Notes: generated from the sequence alone by a model not told the origin. Shown: positions 8,623 through 17,302, counted from the stretch's first letter. The stretch: 64,000 nucleotides of DNA from JAWLHK01 sp041690355 [NCBI: bacterium] (GCA_041690355.1 JAWLHK010000009.1:108108-172107); one strand, 5' to 3'. Numbers and translations: made by a program.

Positions 8623-9555
8623 GTGGGTGCCTCCCCCGATACAGACCGAACCAGCAAGCCGACGCCGGTACCGCCCGACGGGTTTCTGACCGAACGGAGG
8701 CGGCTGCAGGCCCTCGCCTACAACATGACCGGCTCGGTCGCAACGGCCGAAGATATCGTGCAGGATGCGTGGCTGCGCTGGCAGACCGTCGACTCGTCGG
8801 CCGTCGACAGCCCCCGGGCCTATCTGTACCGCATCGTCGTTAATCTGGCCACCACGGCTCTCGCGCGCCAGAAGCGGGAGCGGGACGGGTATCCCGGCGA
8901 GTGGCTGCCCGAGCCGTGGGTCACCCCCTGGGTACCCGGCGCCGACGACGCGGCCGAAGCGCGAGAACTCGCCTCGCTGGCGGTGCTGCACCTGCTCGAC
9001 CGCCTGGGCCCCGCCGAGCGCAGCGTCTTCGTCCTGCGCACCTGCCTCGAAATGAGTTATGACGAGATCGCCCCTGTGCTCGGCAAGTCGGCGGCCGCCT
9101 GCCGGCAGATTGACTCCCGGGCGCGCCGCCGTCTCGGCCCCCTGCCCGATCGCGCCATGAACATCGAGGCCCGCGCCGGGGTCGTGCAGGCCTTCATGGC
9201 CGCGCTCGCCGGCGAAGACAAGGCCGGACTGCTTGCCCTGCTCACCGACGACGCCGTGGTCGTGCAGGACGGCGGCGGCAAGGTGCGCGCGGCGCGCAAC
9301 ATCGTGCGCAGCGCCGAGTTCGCGGCGCGCCTTTTTCTCGGCCTCTGGCGCAAGCGAGCCGCCGAAACAACTTACCTGCCGTGCGTCGTCAACGGCGACC
9401 TGGGAATGGCCGAGTTCCATGGCGAGCGGCTGCACAGTGTATCGGCCATCCACTTCCGGGGCGGGCGGATTTTCGGAATCTACTCGGTCGTCGCTCCAGC
9501 GAAGCTCGATGCGGCGCGGCAGAGCCCGGCCTTCACGCCGCCTGACGCAGCCTGA
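8623..9555 (+). CDS. ECF41-type sigma factor with fused C-terminal SnoaL-like domain
   Basis: An alternative RNA polymerase sigma factor, about 310 residues. Region 2 (about 20-70) contains LAYNMTGSVATAEDIVQDAWLRW-like sequence. A WLPEP motif lies in the linker near 94-98, and region 4 (about 112-170) has the MSYDEIAPVLG helix-turn-helix. The C-terminal NTF2/SnoaL-like domain carries DGGGK at 216-220. These motifs define ECF41, where the fused domain replaces an anti-sigma factor. The second C-terminal motif, normally NPDKL, reads APAKL at 291-295. Usual ECF41 partners (carboxymuconolactone decarboxylase, oxidoreductase or epimerase) are absent. The start is uncertain between GTG 8623, which has a weak AGAAGG before it, and GTG 8602. 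Confidence 0.9.
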   Translation: MGASPDTDRTSKPTPVPPDGFLTERRRLQALAYNMTGSVATAEDIVQDAWLRWQTVDSSAVDSPRAYLYRIVVNLATTALARQKRERDGYPGEWLPEPWVTPWVPGADDAAEARELASLAVLHLLDRLGPAERSVFVLRTCLEMSYDEIAPVLGKSAAACRQIDSRARRRLGPLPDRAMNIEARAGVVQAFMAALAGEDKAGLLALLTDDAVVVQDGGGKVRAARNIVRSAEFAARLFLGLWRKRAAETTYLPCVVNGDLGMAEFHGERLHSVSAIHFRGGRIFGIYSVVAPAKLDAARQSPAFTPPDAA

Positions 9556-9560
9556 GCAGC

Positions 9561-10355
9561 CTACTGCGCGAGGCCCGGCGGGATGTCGCTGACGACGTCA
9601 AAGAAGGGGTCGCGTTTTTCACGCGCGAGAATGCGCTGCCGCATTTCGGCGACTTTGTTGCGGCTCGTCTCGGCGATGAAGTACTGGATCTCGCTGGCGG
9701 GCTTGAGCGCCGCGAAGCGATCCAGCTCTGCCAGGGCCTCGTCGAAGCGTCCCCCGGCCCAGAGCAGGTCGGCGGCATAGAGATAGTGCACAGGCTGCAC
9801 CCCGCCGCTGCGCCGTTTGGCCTCGGTCACCCGCAACAGGGCCGTCTTGTGATCGCCGATGCTGATGGGAAACCCCGGCACGACCGTGTAAAGCCGCCCC
9901 AGCTGCGCTAAAGCACTGGCGTCCAGGTAACCGGGATCCAGTTCGGCGCTCTTTTCGAAGACCCGACGAACGTCGGGCACCAGCTGCAGCGAATTGAGCA
10001 CGCCGCGCGTGAGCCCGGCGGCGCCGAGCCCCACCCCGAGCCAGTGCCATCCCTCGGCCCGTTCGGGCCCGATGCGAACCGCCGCGCGGCTCATGCGCAC
10101 GCACGCCTCGGCCAGAGACAGCCGCCTGCGGTTGTCGGTCTTTTCGAGACGCCAGGCGTAAAAGGCGAACGTCGCCGCCTTCACGTGCACTTCGTAATCG
10201 TCGGGCCGGCTGCGGGCCTGGTTCATGAAGCCGGTAAGCAGGGCGTCGACTTTGGCCGGATTCAGCAGATCGGGCCAGCGGTAGCCCGCGGCGTCCGCAT
10301 CCCGGGGCAGCAGGGCCAGCAACACGGCCAGCAACAGCGGCGCGGCCCGTACCAT
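9561..10355 (-). CDS. Secreted TPR-like protein, paralogue B
   Basis: The second copy of the TPR-like family, 264 residues. The ATG at 10355 gives a clean signal peptide, MVRAAPLLLAVLLALLP, cut near RDADA. The conserved blocks AFYAWRLEK, GLTRGVLNSLQL, PGFPISIGDH and RDPFFDVVSDIPPGL are all present. It starts four bases after the stop of paralogue C on the same strand, so the two form an operon. It ends tail-to-tail with the ECF41 gene, five bases apart. Its relation to the sigma factor is only positional. Confidence 0.8.
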   Translation of the reverse strand: MVRAAPLLLAVLLALLPRDADAAGYRWPDLLNPAKVDALLTGFMNQARSRPDDYEVHVKAATFAFYAWRLEKTDNRRRLSLAEACVRMSRAAVRIGPERAEGWHWLGVGLGAAGLTRGVLNSLQLVPDVRRVFEKSAELDPGYLDASALAQLGRLYTVVPGFPISIGDHKTALLRVTEAKRRSGGVQPVHYLYAADLLWAGGRFDEALAELDRFAALKPASEIQYFIAETSRNKVAEMRQRILAREKRDPFFDVVSDIPPGLAQ

Positions 10356-10359
10356 CAGG

Positions 10360-11223
10360 CTACCGCACCAGCCCCGGCTGAAAATCGCCGATGACGTCGT
10401 AGAACGGATCCCGGCGCGCATCCGAGCGGATGAGCGCCTCCATCTCGGCCGCCTTGTCTTTGCTCACTTCGTAGACGAAATACTGGATTTCATTCTCGAC
10501 CGGTACGTTGACCATTTTGAGATGCTTCAAGGCTTCTTCTTCTTTGCCGGCCGCCCAGAGAACGTCGGCGATGTACATGTGGTGCAGCGACTGGTTCCCC
10601 TTCGAACGGGTCAGCGCCTCGTTCAGCAGTTCGAGCGCCTTCTTGTGATCGCCGATGCTGATGGGAAAGCCGGGGACCATCGTGTACAGGCGCGCCAGCT
10701 GCAGAAGCGCAGAGCCTTCAAGGTAATTCGGATTGAGCTCGATGCTGCGCTCGAAAGCGCGCTTGATCTCGGGCACCAGCTGCAGAGAATTGAGCACACC
10801 CTGCGTCAGGCCGATCGTGCCCAGGCCGGCGCCGTACCAGTGCCACCCCTCGGCCCCGTCCGGCCGCAGTTCGGTGGCCGTCTTGCCGAGCTGGGTCATG
10901 AGCTTCGCCATGCGCAGCTTCTTGGCGACGTCTTTCTTCTCGAGGCGCCAGGCATAGAAGGCCAGCTGCGCCGTGCGGCAGGCCAGGTCGTAATCCTTCG
11001 GATGGGCCCGAACGGCGCCAAGATATTCGGTCAACAGGACGTCGACGCGATCAGGCTGGGTCGTCTCAGCCCATTTGTACGCGCGCGGCACCGCGCCGGC
11101 CGGTGACACACCGAAAACGGCGAACACGGCGCTCAGAGCCAGGACGACGATCGCGCGGTTCGGTATGGCGGGGAACTTCCTTCCGGCTTCCACTCGGGCC
11201 CCTCCGGGTACGGATTCGGGCAT
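10360..11223 (-). CDS. Secreted TPR-like protein, paralogue C
   Basis: The third copy of the family, 287 residues from ATG 11223. A hydrophobic stretch at about residues 24-43 ending in SPAGA serves as signal peptide after a longer, charged n-region; a downstream non-ATG start is possible. It shares QLAFYAWRLEK, EGWHWYGAGLG, GVLNSLQLVPEI, PGFPISIGDHK and RDPFYDVIGDFQPGL with copies A and B. It lies three bases after the stop of the hypothetical gene at 11227-11931, indicating co-transcription. Function unknown. Confidence 0.8.
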   Translation of the reverse strand: MPESVPGGARVEAGRKFPAIPNRAIVVLALSAVFAVFGVSPAGAVPRAYKWAETTQPDRVDVLLTEYLGAVRAHPKDYDLACRTAQLAFYAWRLEKKDVAKKLRMAKLMTQLGKTATELRPDGAEGWHWYGAGLGTIGLTQGVLNSLQLVPEIKRAFERSIELNPNYLEGSALLQLARLYTMVPGFPISIGDHKKALELLNEALTRSKGNQSLHHMYIADVLWAAGKEEEALKHLKMVNVPVENEIQYFVYEVSKDKAAEMEALIRSDARRDPFYDVIGDFQPGLVR

Positions 11224-11226
11224 ACT

Positions 11227-11931
11227 TTACCACGCGGGGGGTCCCAGCTCCAAACCGGTCAGCGCCCCGTGGCAGGTCGACATGCTCGCCAGCAGGATGC
11301 GCCCCGCGGGCCCGCCGCGGATACGTTCGCGCGCCGCCAGGAAAGCGGCGGCCGGCACGGTGCCCACGCCGAACCGCCAGTGCAGGCAGGGAAAAGCGAG
11401 AACCGTGTCGAAGCCCGCCGCCCGTGCATAAGGGTAGACCGAATCGCGCAGGTCCCATGCCTTGGGTCCGCGGGTCGCCGGACAGCGCGGCGGCTCGATG
11501 CAATGCACCGGGCAGGTCCAGTCGGCGAAGCTCACATACCGCTGGTCTTCTCCTGCGGCCTGATCGTATCGGGTCCCCTCTCCCATCGGCGCAAGGGGGG
11601 CAGAACCCAGGTTGCGGCCGGCCGCAGCCGCTTCGAGGCGCAGCCAGTCGGCCACGAGAGCGCCTTGAAAGGGGGATGGAACGAGGTGGTCGCCGGGTCC
11701 GATTTCACCGGCGGCCACCGCCCCGGCAATCAGCTGCGCCCACTCGCCGACTCGGAGCGAGAGGGAATCGGCCGGATCGCGATCGACCCATGCGCGGCAG
11801 TGCGAATCGCGGTCGAGAAGAATCCAGCGGCTGGGCGGGAGTTTTCCATGATCGCGCGCCTTGCGCAGCTGGCGCACATAGCCCGAACCGTAGCATCCTC
11901 CGCCGATGATCCAGACGTTGACCATGGCCAT
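11227..11931 (-). CDS. Hypothetical protein with Rossmann-like N-terminus
   Basis: A protein of 234 residues that I cannot name. The N-terminus has a glycine-rich beta-alpha turn, VWIIGGGCYGSGY, like a dinucleotide-binding loop. ILLDRDSHCRAW follows, where an acidic residue would end the second strand of such a fold. Later there is a cysteine cluster, CPVHCIEPPRCP, that could bind metal. There is no signal peptide or membrane helix. The ATG at 11931 and the one two codons later are both possible. It is the first gene of a tight three-gene unit with TPR paralogues C and B, so a shared process is likely but undefined. Confidence 0.7.
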   Translation of the reverse strand: MAMVNVWIIGGGCYGSGYVRQLRKARDHGKLPPSRWILLDRDSHCRAWVDRDPADSLSLRVGEWAQLIAGAVAAGEIGPGDHLVPSPFQGALVADWLRLEAAAAGRNLGSAPLAPMGEGTRYDQAAGEDQRYVSFADWTCPVHCIEPPRCPATRGPKAWDLRDSVYPYARAAGFDTVLAFPCLHWRFGVGTVPAAAFLAARERIRGGPAGRILLASMSTCHGALTGLELGPPAW

Positions 11932-11979
11932 CAGGGTAGCACGTACCGCACTTCGGCCGCGGGAGGACGCGCGCGGATC

Positions 11980-12600
11980 CTATTTACGCTTGCGGGCGGC
12001 CTTGCTCGGCCCCTTCGCGAGGCCGCTCTGCCAGAGAAATTCCGGCTCGCCGTACTGCATGCCGACCCACCGGCCGAGCACGAACAGAAAGTCACTCAGC
12101 CGGTTCAGGTAGCGCAGCGCTTCGGAGCGCACGGCCTCTGCACGGCTGAGGGCGAGCACGACCCGCTCGGCCCGCCGGCACACCGTTCGCGCGAGATGAA
12201 GGTGCGCATGCACCGGCCCCCCGCCGGGAAGGATGAAGGACTTCAGCGGCGGGAGTTCGGGGGTCCACGCATCCATGCAGGCTTCAAGATGATCGATATC
12301 TTCGGCGCCGACCCTGGGCATCCCGTCCACCAGGTCTTCGGGCAGGCAGGCCAGCTCGCTCCCCAGATCGAAAAGCGCCTGCTGCACGATCTGCAGCTCG
12401 CGTTCAACGCGCTCGGTGACCGGACCCGCGCCGCGTGCGAGATTGTGCGCGCGTACCAGACCGAGCGTTGCGTTCAGCTCGTCGATCGTCCCGTAGGACT
12501 CGATGCGCAGACTGTCTTTGGGTACCCGCGCGCCACCGACGAGCGACGTCTCGCCGCTGTCTCCCGTGCGTGTGTAAACCTTGGTGATGCGAATGGCCAT
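11980..12600 (-). CDS. PduO-type ATP:cob(I)alamin adenosyltransferase
   Basis: The enzyme adds the adenosyl group of ATP to cob(I)alamin, giving coenzyme B12. The N-terminus VYTRTGDSGETSLVGGARV is the PduO/MMAB ATP-binding signature. SYGTIDELNATLG and ARTVCRRAERVV complete the active site, and LNRLSDFLFVLGRW is the usual C-terminal motif. The 206-residue length is slightly long, with a basic tail (KAARKRK). No B12-dependent mutase is in the window. It precedes the Rossmann-like gene by about 50 bases on the same strand. Confidence 0.94.
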   Translation of the reverse strand: MAIRITKVYTRTGDSGETSLVGGARVPKDSLRIESYGTIDELNATLGLVRAHNLARGAGPVTERVERELQIVQQALFDLGSELACLPEDLVDGMPRVGAEDIDHLEACMDAWTPELPPLKSFILPGGGPVHAHLHLARTVCRRAERVVLALSRAEAVRSEALRYLNRLSDFLFVLGRWVGMQYGEPEFLWQSGLAKGPSKAARKRK

Positions 12601-12633
12601 ATGGATTGATCGTACCCGATGCCGCCGCGGCGG

Positions 12634-14241
12634 TCACTCTTCGACACCCGCCCCGCCCGGCTCGGCAGGCGCGGGGCGCACGGTTTCGCCGGCGTCGAGG
12701 GCGCGGCGCGCGATGAGCGAGCGGCGGAACTCGCCGCGCGCGGTCTGCTCGCCCGAGGCGCTTGAAAGCGGCTGGGCGGGAATCCGCGGACGCAGCGCTA
12801 CCCCGTGCCGCCGACCGATGGCGCGGGCGCGGGCGAGCAGCGGCTCGGTCAATTCAGGCCGGGCGCACAGCGTATCGAAGTCTTCACCCAGCCCCGCGGC
12901 CCGGCCCCAGGCACGCACGACGGGCTCGCGCAGGGAGAGAAGCGCCACATGGTTCATCGGCTCGGGTCCGCTGACGAAAGCCGTGGCCACGAACGGGTGC
13001 GCCGCGATCTCTTCTTCCATTCGCCGCGCGGCGTGCAATGCAGCGGCCTCGCCGCGTTCGGCGCCGTGCGGTTCCAGATCGGCAATCCACGGTCCCAGGC
13101 TGCGGGCCCAGTCGCCGGTCGCCTGCCACCAGGCCGTCGCCCGGCTGCTCCAGTCGAACGCCAGATTCCCCTGCCGGGTACCGAGCTGAATGTGGGGTAG
13201 CACGCTGCCGAAACCCGCGCCCGCTTCTTCCCACGTGCAGAAGCCGAACGCCTCGACCAGCCCGTAGCCCCAGGTCAGCCGCAGCCCGGCCCGCCGAACC
13301 TGGCGGCGAATCGGCTCGACTGGCACCGAAAAGCCCGTGTGAAGGCCGCGCAGGCCGGGCCATGCGGCACGAAGGCGCCGGGCCACCCGCCGCTGGAGCA
13401 ACAGGCCGCTGAAGCCGCGCGGCAGGGGGTTCGGGCCGAGCACCGGCCAGGTCTCGGCAAAAAGTCGGTCCGACGCCTCACCGGCGGTCGCCACCCACTC
13501 GAACGGCTCGTCGGGAAAAGCGGAACCGATCGATACGGCGCGCCCCGCGCAGACGGCCGCCCAGAGCAGCGCGCTGTGATCGACGAGTTCGAGCCGACCG
13601 CCGAAATGAAGCATGGGGCCCGTACCCAGCCGTCCGGCCACAGCCTGCGCCTGCTCGGCCAGCCGGCCGTGCGACGCCCGTACGGCGCGGGGCAGCGACA
13701 GGCTGCCGGCCGAAAACAGAATGGCGGCCGCATCCTCGTCGGTCTGCGCTATCTCACGCTGCGCGACCTCGATCGGCTTGTCGGCCAGGATCGGCTCGGC
13801 GCTCCGCGAGAGCATCTCGAGCGACACGACGGCGGGATTGCGGATGCGGCCGTGCTGGAGGATCAGCTGGACGATCCCCGGCACGGCCTTCATGGCGCGT
13901 ACGGCGCGGTCGGCTTCGGCCTCGCCGGCGCAAAAAACGTATCTGGGTTTCGCCTGCTGCAGCAGGCGGGCGAGAATCTGGTCGTCCTGCGTGGCCGGCA
14001 GGAGGGCAAAGTTCGCGCCGGCGCGCAGCACCCCGAGCAGCAGCCAGGGCCAGTCGGCGTCGGCCGTCCCGTAAAAGGCGACCGTTTCGCCGGCCTGCAG
14101 GCGGTGCCCGACGAGCGCCGCGGCGAAATGGCGCGCACGCTCGAGTGCTTCATGGCCGCGGAGGGCGCCCTGCGGGCCCCGCAGCACGACGGCATCGGCC
14201 TGCCGGTGCCAGGCCTCCATCCACTGTTCGATGAAGCGCAT
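12634..14241 (-). CDS. ANL-superfamily (acyl-CoA synthetase-like) protein with degenerate active-site motifs
   Basis: A 535-residue protein with the architecture of AMP-forming acyl-CoA synthetases. The N-terminal LQAGETVAFYG resembles motif A1 and WGYGLVEAFG resembles motif A5. QATGDWA matches motif A7 and YVFCAGEAEAD an early core strand. The phosphate-binding A3 loop, normally Ser/Thr/Gly-rich with Lys, reads FSAGSLSLPRAVRASHG. The C-terminal catalytic Lys region reads SGEQTARGEFRRS, without the usual GK. It may be an inactive or altered-specificity homologue. It sits between tyrS (nine bases) and the cobalamin adenosyltransferase gene. Confidence 0.7.
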   Translation of the reverse strand: MRFIEQWMEAWHRQADAVVLRGPQGALRGHEALERARHFAAALVGHRLQAGETVAFYGTADADWPWLLLGVLRAGANFALLPATQDDQILARLLQQAKPRYVFCAGEAEADRAVRAMKAVPGIVQLILQHGRIRNPAVVSLEMLSRSAEPILADKPIEVAQREIAQTDEDAAAILFSAGSLSLPRAVRASHGRLAEQAQAVAGRLGTGPMLHFGGRLELVDHSALLWAAVCAGRAVSIGSAFPDEPFEWVATAGEASDRLFAETWPVLGPNPLPRGFSGLLLQRRVARRLRAAWPGLRGLHTGFSVPVEPIRRQVRRAGLRLTWGYGLVEAFGFCTWEEAGAGFGSVLPHIQLGTRQGNLAFDWSSRATAWWQATGDWARSLGPWIADLEPHGAERGEAAALHAARRMEEEIAAHPFVATAFVSGPEPMNHVALLSLREPVVRAWGRAAGLGEDFDTLCARPELTEPLLARARAIGRRHGVALRPRIPAQPLSSASGEQTARGEFRRSLIARRALDAGETVRPAPAEPGGAGVEE

Positions 14242-14250
14242 CGGGGTGCC

Positions 14251-15450
14251 TCAGCGAAAACGGACGCGCAGGAATTTGCGCTTGCCCGCGCGGAGCAGCG
14301 CCTCGTCGGCCGCGCCGAAGTCATGGTTCTCGCCGGCGGCCTTCACGCCGTCGATCTGCAGCCCCCCCTGCTGAACGAGCCGTTTGCCTTCGCTGGAGCC
14401 GCCCACCAGGCCCAGTTCGTGAAGGAACTTCGGCAGCCAGACGGGCCCTGCGGGGCGGGGCACTTCCCGCTCGGGGACGTCTTCGGGAATCTCGCCCTTG
14501 CTGAAGACCTTGCGGAAATTTTCGAGCGCCGCGTTGGCCGCGTCGGCACCGTGAAACCGGGCGGCCAGCTCGACGGCGAGCGCCTCCTTGGCCTCCTTCG
14601 GGTGCACGCGGCCTTCGCGAACCGCCTCGTACCGCTCGGGATCGACGTCACTCAACAGCTCGTAATAGCGCATCATGAGCGTGTCGCTGGTGCTCATGAC
14701 CTTGCCGAAAATCTCGGCCGCCGGCTCGGTGATGCCGATGTAGTTGCCCAGGCTCTTGCTCATCTTCTGCACGCCGTCAAGCCCTTCGAGCAGCGGCACC
14801 GTCATGACGCACTGGGGGGCCTGGCCCGCTTCTTTCTGAAGTTCGCGGCCGACGATCAGATTGAACTTCTGGTCGGTGCCGCCGACCTCGACGTCGGCCT
14901 TGAGCGCGACCGAATCGTATCCCTGCACGAGCGGGTAAAGAAATTCGTGGATGGCGATGGGCCGGTGTTCGGCATAGCGTTTGGAAAAGTCGTCGCGCTC
15001 GAGCATGCGCGCCACGGTATACTTCGCGGCGAGGCGCACGACGTCGTCGGCCTTCATGGCGCCCATCCACTCGCTGTTGAAGCGGACCTCGGTCTTCTCC
15101 GGGTCGAGTATCTTGAAGACCTGGCTCTTGTACGTTTCGGCGTTGCGGCGGATCTCGTCTTCGCTGAGCGGCTTGCGGGTTTCGTTCTTGCCCGTCGGGT
15201 CGCCGATGAGGGCCGTGAAATCGCCGATGAGAAAGATGACCTGATGCCCCAGCTGCTGAAACTGGCGCAGTTTCTGGATCAGCACGGTATGGCCCACGTG
15301 CAGGTCGGGGGCCGTCGGGTCAAACCCGGCTTTCACGCGCAGGGGACGGCCGCTGCGCAGCTTTTCGAGGAAATCTTCCTGTGGAAGGACCTCGACGATG
15401 CCGCGCGAAAGAATTTTCCACTGTTCTTCGGCGCTGGGGAGCTTGATCAT
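14251..15450 (-). CDS. tyrS: Tyrosyl-tRNA synthetase
   Basis: The enzyme charges tRNA-Tyr in the cytoplasm. It is a class I synthetase with the HIGH-type motif HVGH at 51-54 and KMSKS near residue 230. The N-terminal [16 protein letters not shown] and [18 protein letters not shown] are typical of the TyrS group found in many Gram-negative bacteria. A C-terminal S4-like RNA-binding segment ([16 protein letters not shown]) is present, giving 399 residues. Its ATG overlaps the stop of the YmdB-like gene by four bases. No T-box leader is visible. Confidence 0.97.
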   Translation of the reverse strand: MIKLPSAEEQWKILSRGIVEVLPQEDFLEKLRSGRPLRVKAGFDPTAPDLHVGHTVLIQKLRQFQQLGHQVIFLIGDFTALIGDPTGKNETRKPLSEDEIRRNAETYKSQVFKILDPEKTEVRFNSEWMGAMKADDVVRLAAKYTVARMLERDDFSKRYAEHRPIAIHEFLYPLVQGYDSVALKADVEVGGTDQKFNLIVGRELQKEAGQAPQCVMTVPLLEGLDGVQKMSKSLGNYIGITEPAAEIFGKVMSTSDTLMMRYYELLSDVDPERYEAVREGRVHPKEAKEALAVELAARFHGADAANAALENFRKVFSKGEIPEDVPEREVPRPAGPVWLPKFLHELGLVGGSSEGKRLVQQGGLQIDGVKAAGENHDFGAADEALLRAGKRKFLRVRFR

Positions 15451-16232
15451 TGCGGTTGGTACGGTTCCTGAATGCGGCGGATGGCGGTGGCGCGCCCGTC
15501 GGCTTCGTCGACGTCGACCAGAATTCCCTGTAACTTCACGTTCCCCTTGGCCACCTCGAGGCGCGTCGGCATGCCGGTTAGAAAGCGCTCGATGGCCAGC
15601 TCCTTCTTCATCCCGATGACCGAATCGAGGGGGCCGGTGAGGCCGGCGTCGGTGATGAAGGCCGTGCCGCCGGGAAGGATGCGTTCGTCGGCGGTCTGCA
15701 CATGGGTGTGCGTGCCGAAGACGATGGAGCAGTGGCCGTTCAGGTGCCAGCCGATGGCCTGCTTCTCGCTCGAGGCCTCGCCGTGAAAGTCGACGATGAG
15801 CACGCGCGTATCGCGGCGCATCTCGCGCAGCAGATCCATGGCCATCGTGAACGGGTTCTCGAGGGGATACATGAAGACGCGCCCCATGAGGTTGGCGACG
15901 CCGACTTCGACGCCCCCCTTGCTGCGGACCACCACATGCCCCTTGCCGGGCGCGTTCGAGTAGTTGGCCGGGCGCAGCAGGCGCGGTTCAGACTCGATAT
16001 AGGAGATGATGTCCTTCTTGTCCCAGGAGTGATTGCCTCCGGTGACGACGTCGGCGCCGGCGGCAAAGAGCTCCTTGCAGGTCTCTTCGGTGAACCCGAA
16101 CCCCCCCGCGACGTTTTCGCCGTTGACGACCGTGAAATCGACCCTCTCCCGCTGGATGAGACCCGGTAGCAAATGGCGCACGGCCTTGCGGCCGGGTTCG
16201 CCCATGACGTCGCCGATACAGAGAATACGCAT
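15447..16232 (-). CDS. YmdB-family calcineurin-like phosphoesterase
   Basis: A metallophosphoesterase of the TIGR00282/YmdB group, 261 residues. In Bacillus subtilis YmdB acts on 2',3'-cyclic nucleotides. The metal-binding motifs appear in order: [38 protein letters not shown] and [11 protein letters not shown]. Starting at the ATG at 16232 gives the canonical MRILCIGDV start; an upstream GTG or ATG would add a non-conserved extension. It overlaps tyrS by four bases and so is probably coupled to it. No rny gene is next to it, unlike in many other genomes. Confidence 0.9.
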   Translation of the reverse strand: MRILCIGDVMGEPGRKAVRHLLPGLIQRERVDFTVVNGENVAGGFGFTEETCKELFAAGADVVTGGNHSWDKKDIISYIESEPRLLRPANYSNAPGKGHVVVRSKGGVEVGVANLMGRVFMYPLENPFTMAMDLLREMRRDTRVLIVDFHGEASSEKQAIGWHLNGHCSIVFGTHTHVQTADERILPGGTAFITDAGLTGPLDSVIGMKKELAIERFLTGMPTRLEVAKGNVKLQGILVDVDEADGRATAIRRIQEPYQPQ

Positions 16233-16334
16233 AGAACCATTCAGAGTAACGGTGGCGGCAGCAGGTTTCAAGCGGAATGCGGGCTGGGATAAGGGCGGAT
16301 TCCGTCCGGCCCGGGCCCCGTTGCAGTCAGAGGT

Positions 16335-17240
16335 TCAGGCGGCCGTGCGCCGCTGCCGGTCGAGCCGCTCGAGCAGGAAATCGACAAGATGGCCCGCCAC
16401 GTCGAAACCGGTCGCCTTTTCGAGACCGAGAAAACTCGGGGCGCCGTTCACCTCGAGCACCTTCCATCCATTGGCGCCGCGAATCAGATCGACCCCCGAA
16501 TAGTCGAGGCCGACGGCCCGGACGGCCGAGACAGCAAGGTTCTCCATCTCGGCGGTGAGCTCGACCGGATCGGGGATGCCCCCCTGCGCCAGGTTTGTGC
16601 GCCATTCGCCTTCGACGGCCATGCGCGTGCAGCCGGCCACGGTGCGGTCTCCGACGACGAAAGCCCGCACGTCACGCCCGCCGCCCGGCACGAACTCCTG
16701 CAGCAGTACGGCGCCGTACTCGACCAGGAAATCGGCGATGACCGGGCGTATGCCGGGTGAATCCTTCCAAAGCTCGACCCCCTCGCCCATCGAGCCGTAC
16801 AGCGGCTTCGCCACGACCATGCCCTCGCGCCGCACGATCTCTTCGGCGCTCTGCAGATCGGCCACGACCCAGGTCGCCGGCGTAGGCACCCGGGCGCAGC
16901 GCAGCCGGGCCGCCACCGCCAGCTTGTCAAGCGCGAGCAGCATGGGCTCGACCCGGTTGATGACGACACACAGCAGCGTCTGCCACTCGCGCAGCACCTG
17001 GATCTGATAGTCGAAAGGGATGCGCGGATTGACGCGCCGGAAGAGGGCGGCCTCGAAGGGGGGGAGGGCAACCCCGCGGCGCCGGATGCGAATCCGCTCG
17101 CGTTGCAGGTCGACCCCGAGCTCGCCGGCGTCGACGACCTCCATGCGTGCCCGTCCGCGCGCGGCCGCGAGCAGGCGCTCGGTGTGGCGGGATGCGCCGC
17201 TGCTCACGAGAGCAATCCAGGGATGGGTTGCAGCAGGCAT
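16335..17240 (-). CDS. RimK-like ATP-grasp ligase (alpha-L-glutamate ligase family)
   Basis: An ATP-grasp ligase of 301 residues. Such enzymes join an amino acid, usually glutamate, to a carboxylate on protein S6, a cofactor or a peptide. The N-terminal domain is RimK-like (residues 1-100). The ATP-grasp core has MVVAKPLYGSMGEGVE, VLLQEFVPGGGRDVRAFVVG, the TNLAQGG loop and the metal-binding GVDLIRGANGWKVLEVNGAPSF region. The closing VNGAPSF is close to the NxSPG-type metal site of the family. The substrate cannot be told from sequence; MptN-like and RimK-like enzymes look alike here. Confidence 0.88.
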   Translation of the reverse strand: MPAATHPWIALVSSGASRHTERLLAAARGRARMEVVDAGELGVDLQRERIRIRRRGVALPPFEAALFRRVNPRIPFDYQIQVLREWQTLLCVVINRVEPMLLALDKLAVAARLRCARVPTPATWVVADLQSAEEIVRREGMVVAKPLYGSMGEGVELWKDSPGIRPVIADFLVEYGAVLLQEFVPGGGRDVRAFVVGDRTVAGCTRMAVEGEWRTNLAQGGIPDPVELTAEMENLAVSAVRAVGLDYSGVDLIRGANGWKVLEVNGAPSFLGLEKATGFDVAGHLVDFLLERLDRQRRTAA

Positions 17241-17258
17241 GGAATCTCGGTCAGAGGT

Positions 17259-17294
17259 GAAAAGGCCGGAGGCCGGACGAATCCGGCCTCCGGC
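17259..17294 (-). terminator. Intrinsic terminator of the KGG gene cluster
   Basis: A perfect 12-bp stem, 17265-17276 with 17283-17294, encloses a 6-base loop. On the minus strand it is followed by TTTT (17263-17260). It lies directly after the last KGG gene and before the RimK-like gene, separating the two transcripts. Confidence 0.8.
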
Positions 17295-17302
17295 AGTACG
17301 CC

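Noticed and set aside
13339-15471. Long open frames on the plus strand opposite the ANL gene and tyrS, and similar ones opposite pepA (34965-36350) and 2046-4448
   Set aside because: These are antisense shadows caused by high G+C codon bias. The opposite strand holds clear families with intact motifs, and the shadows resemble nothing.
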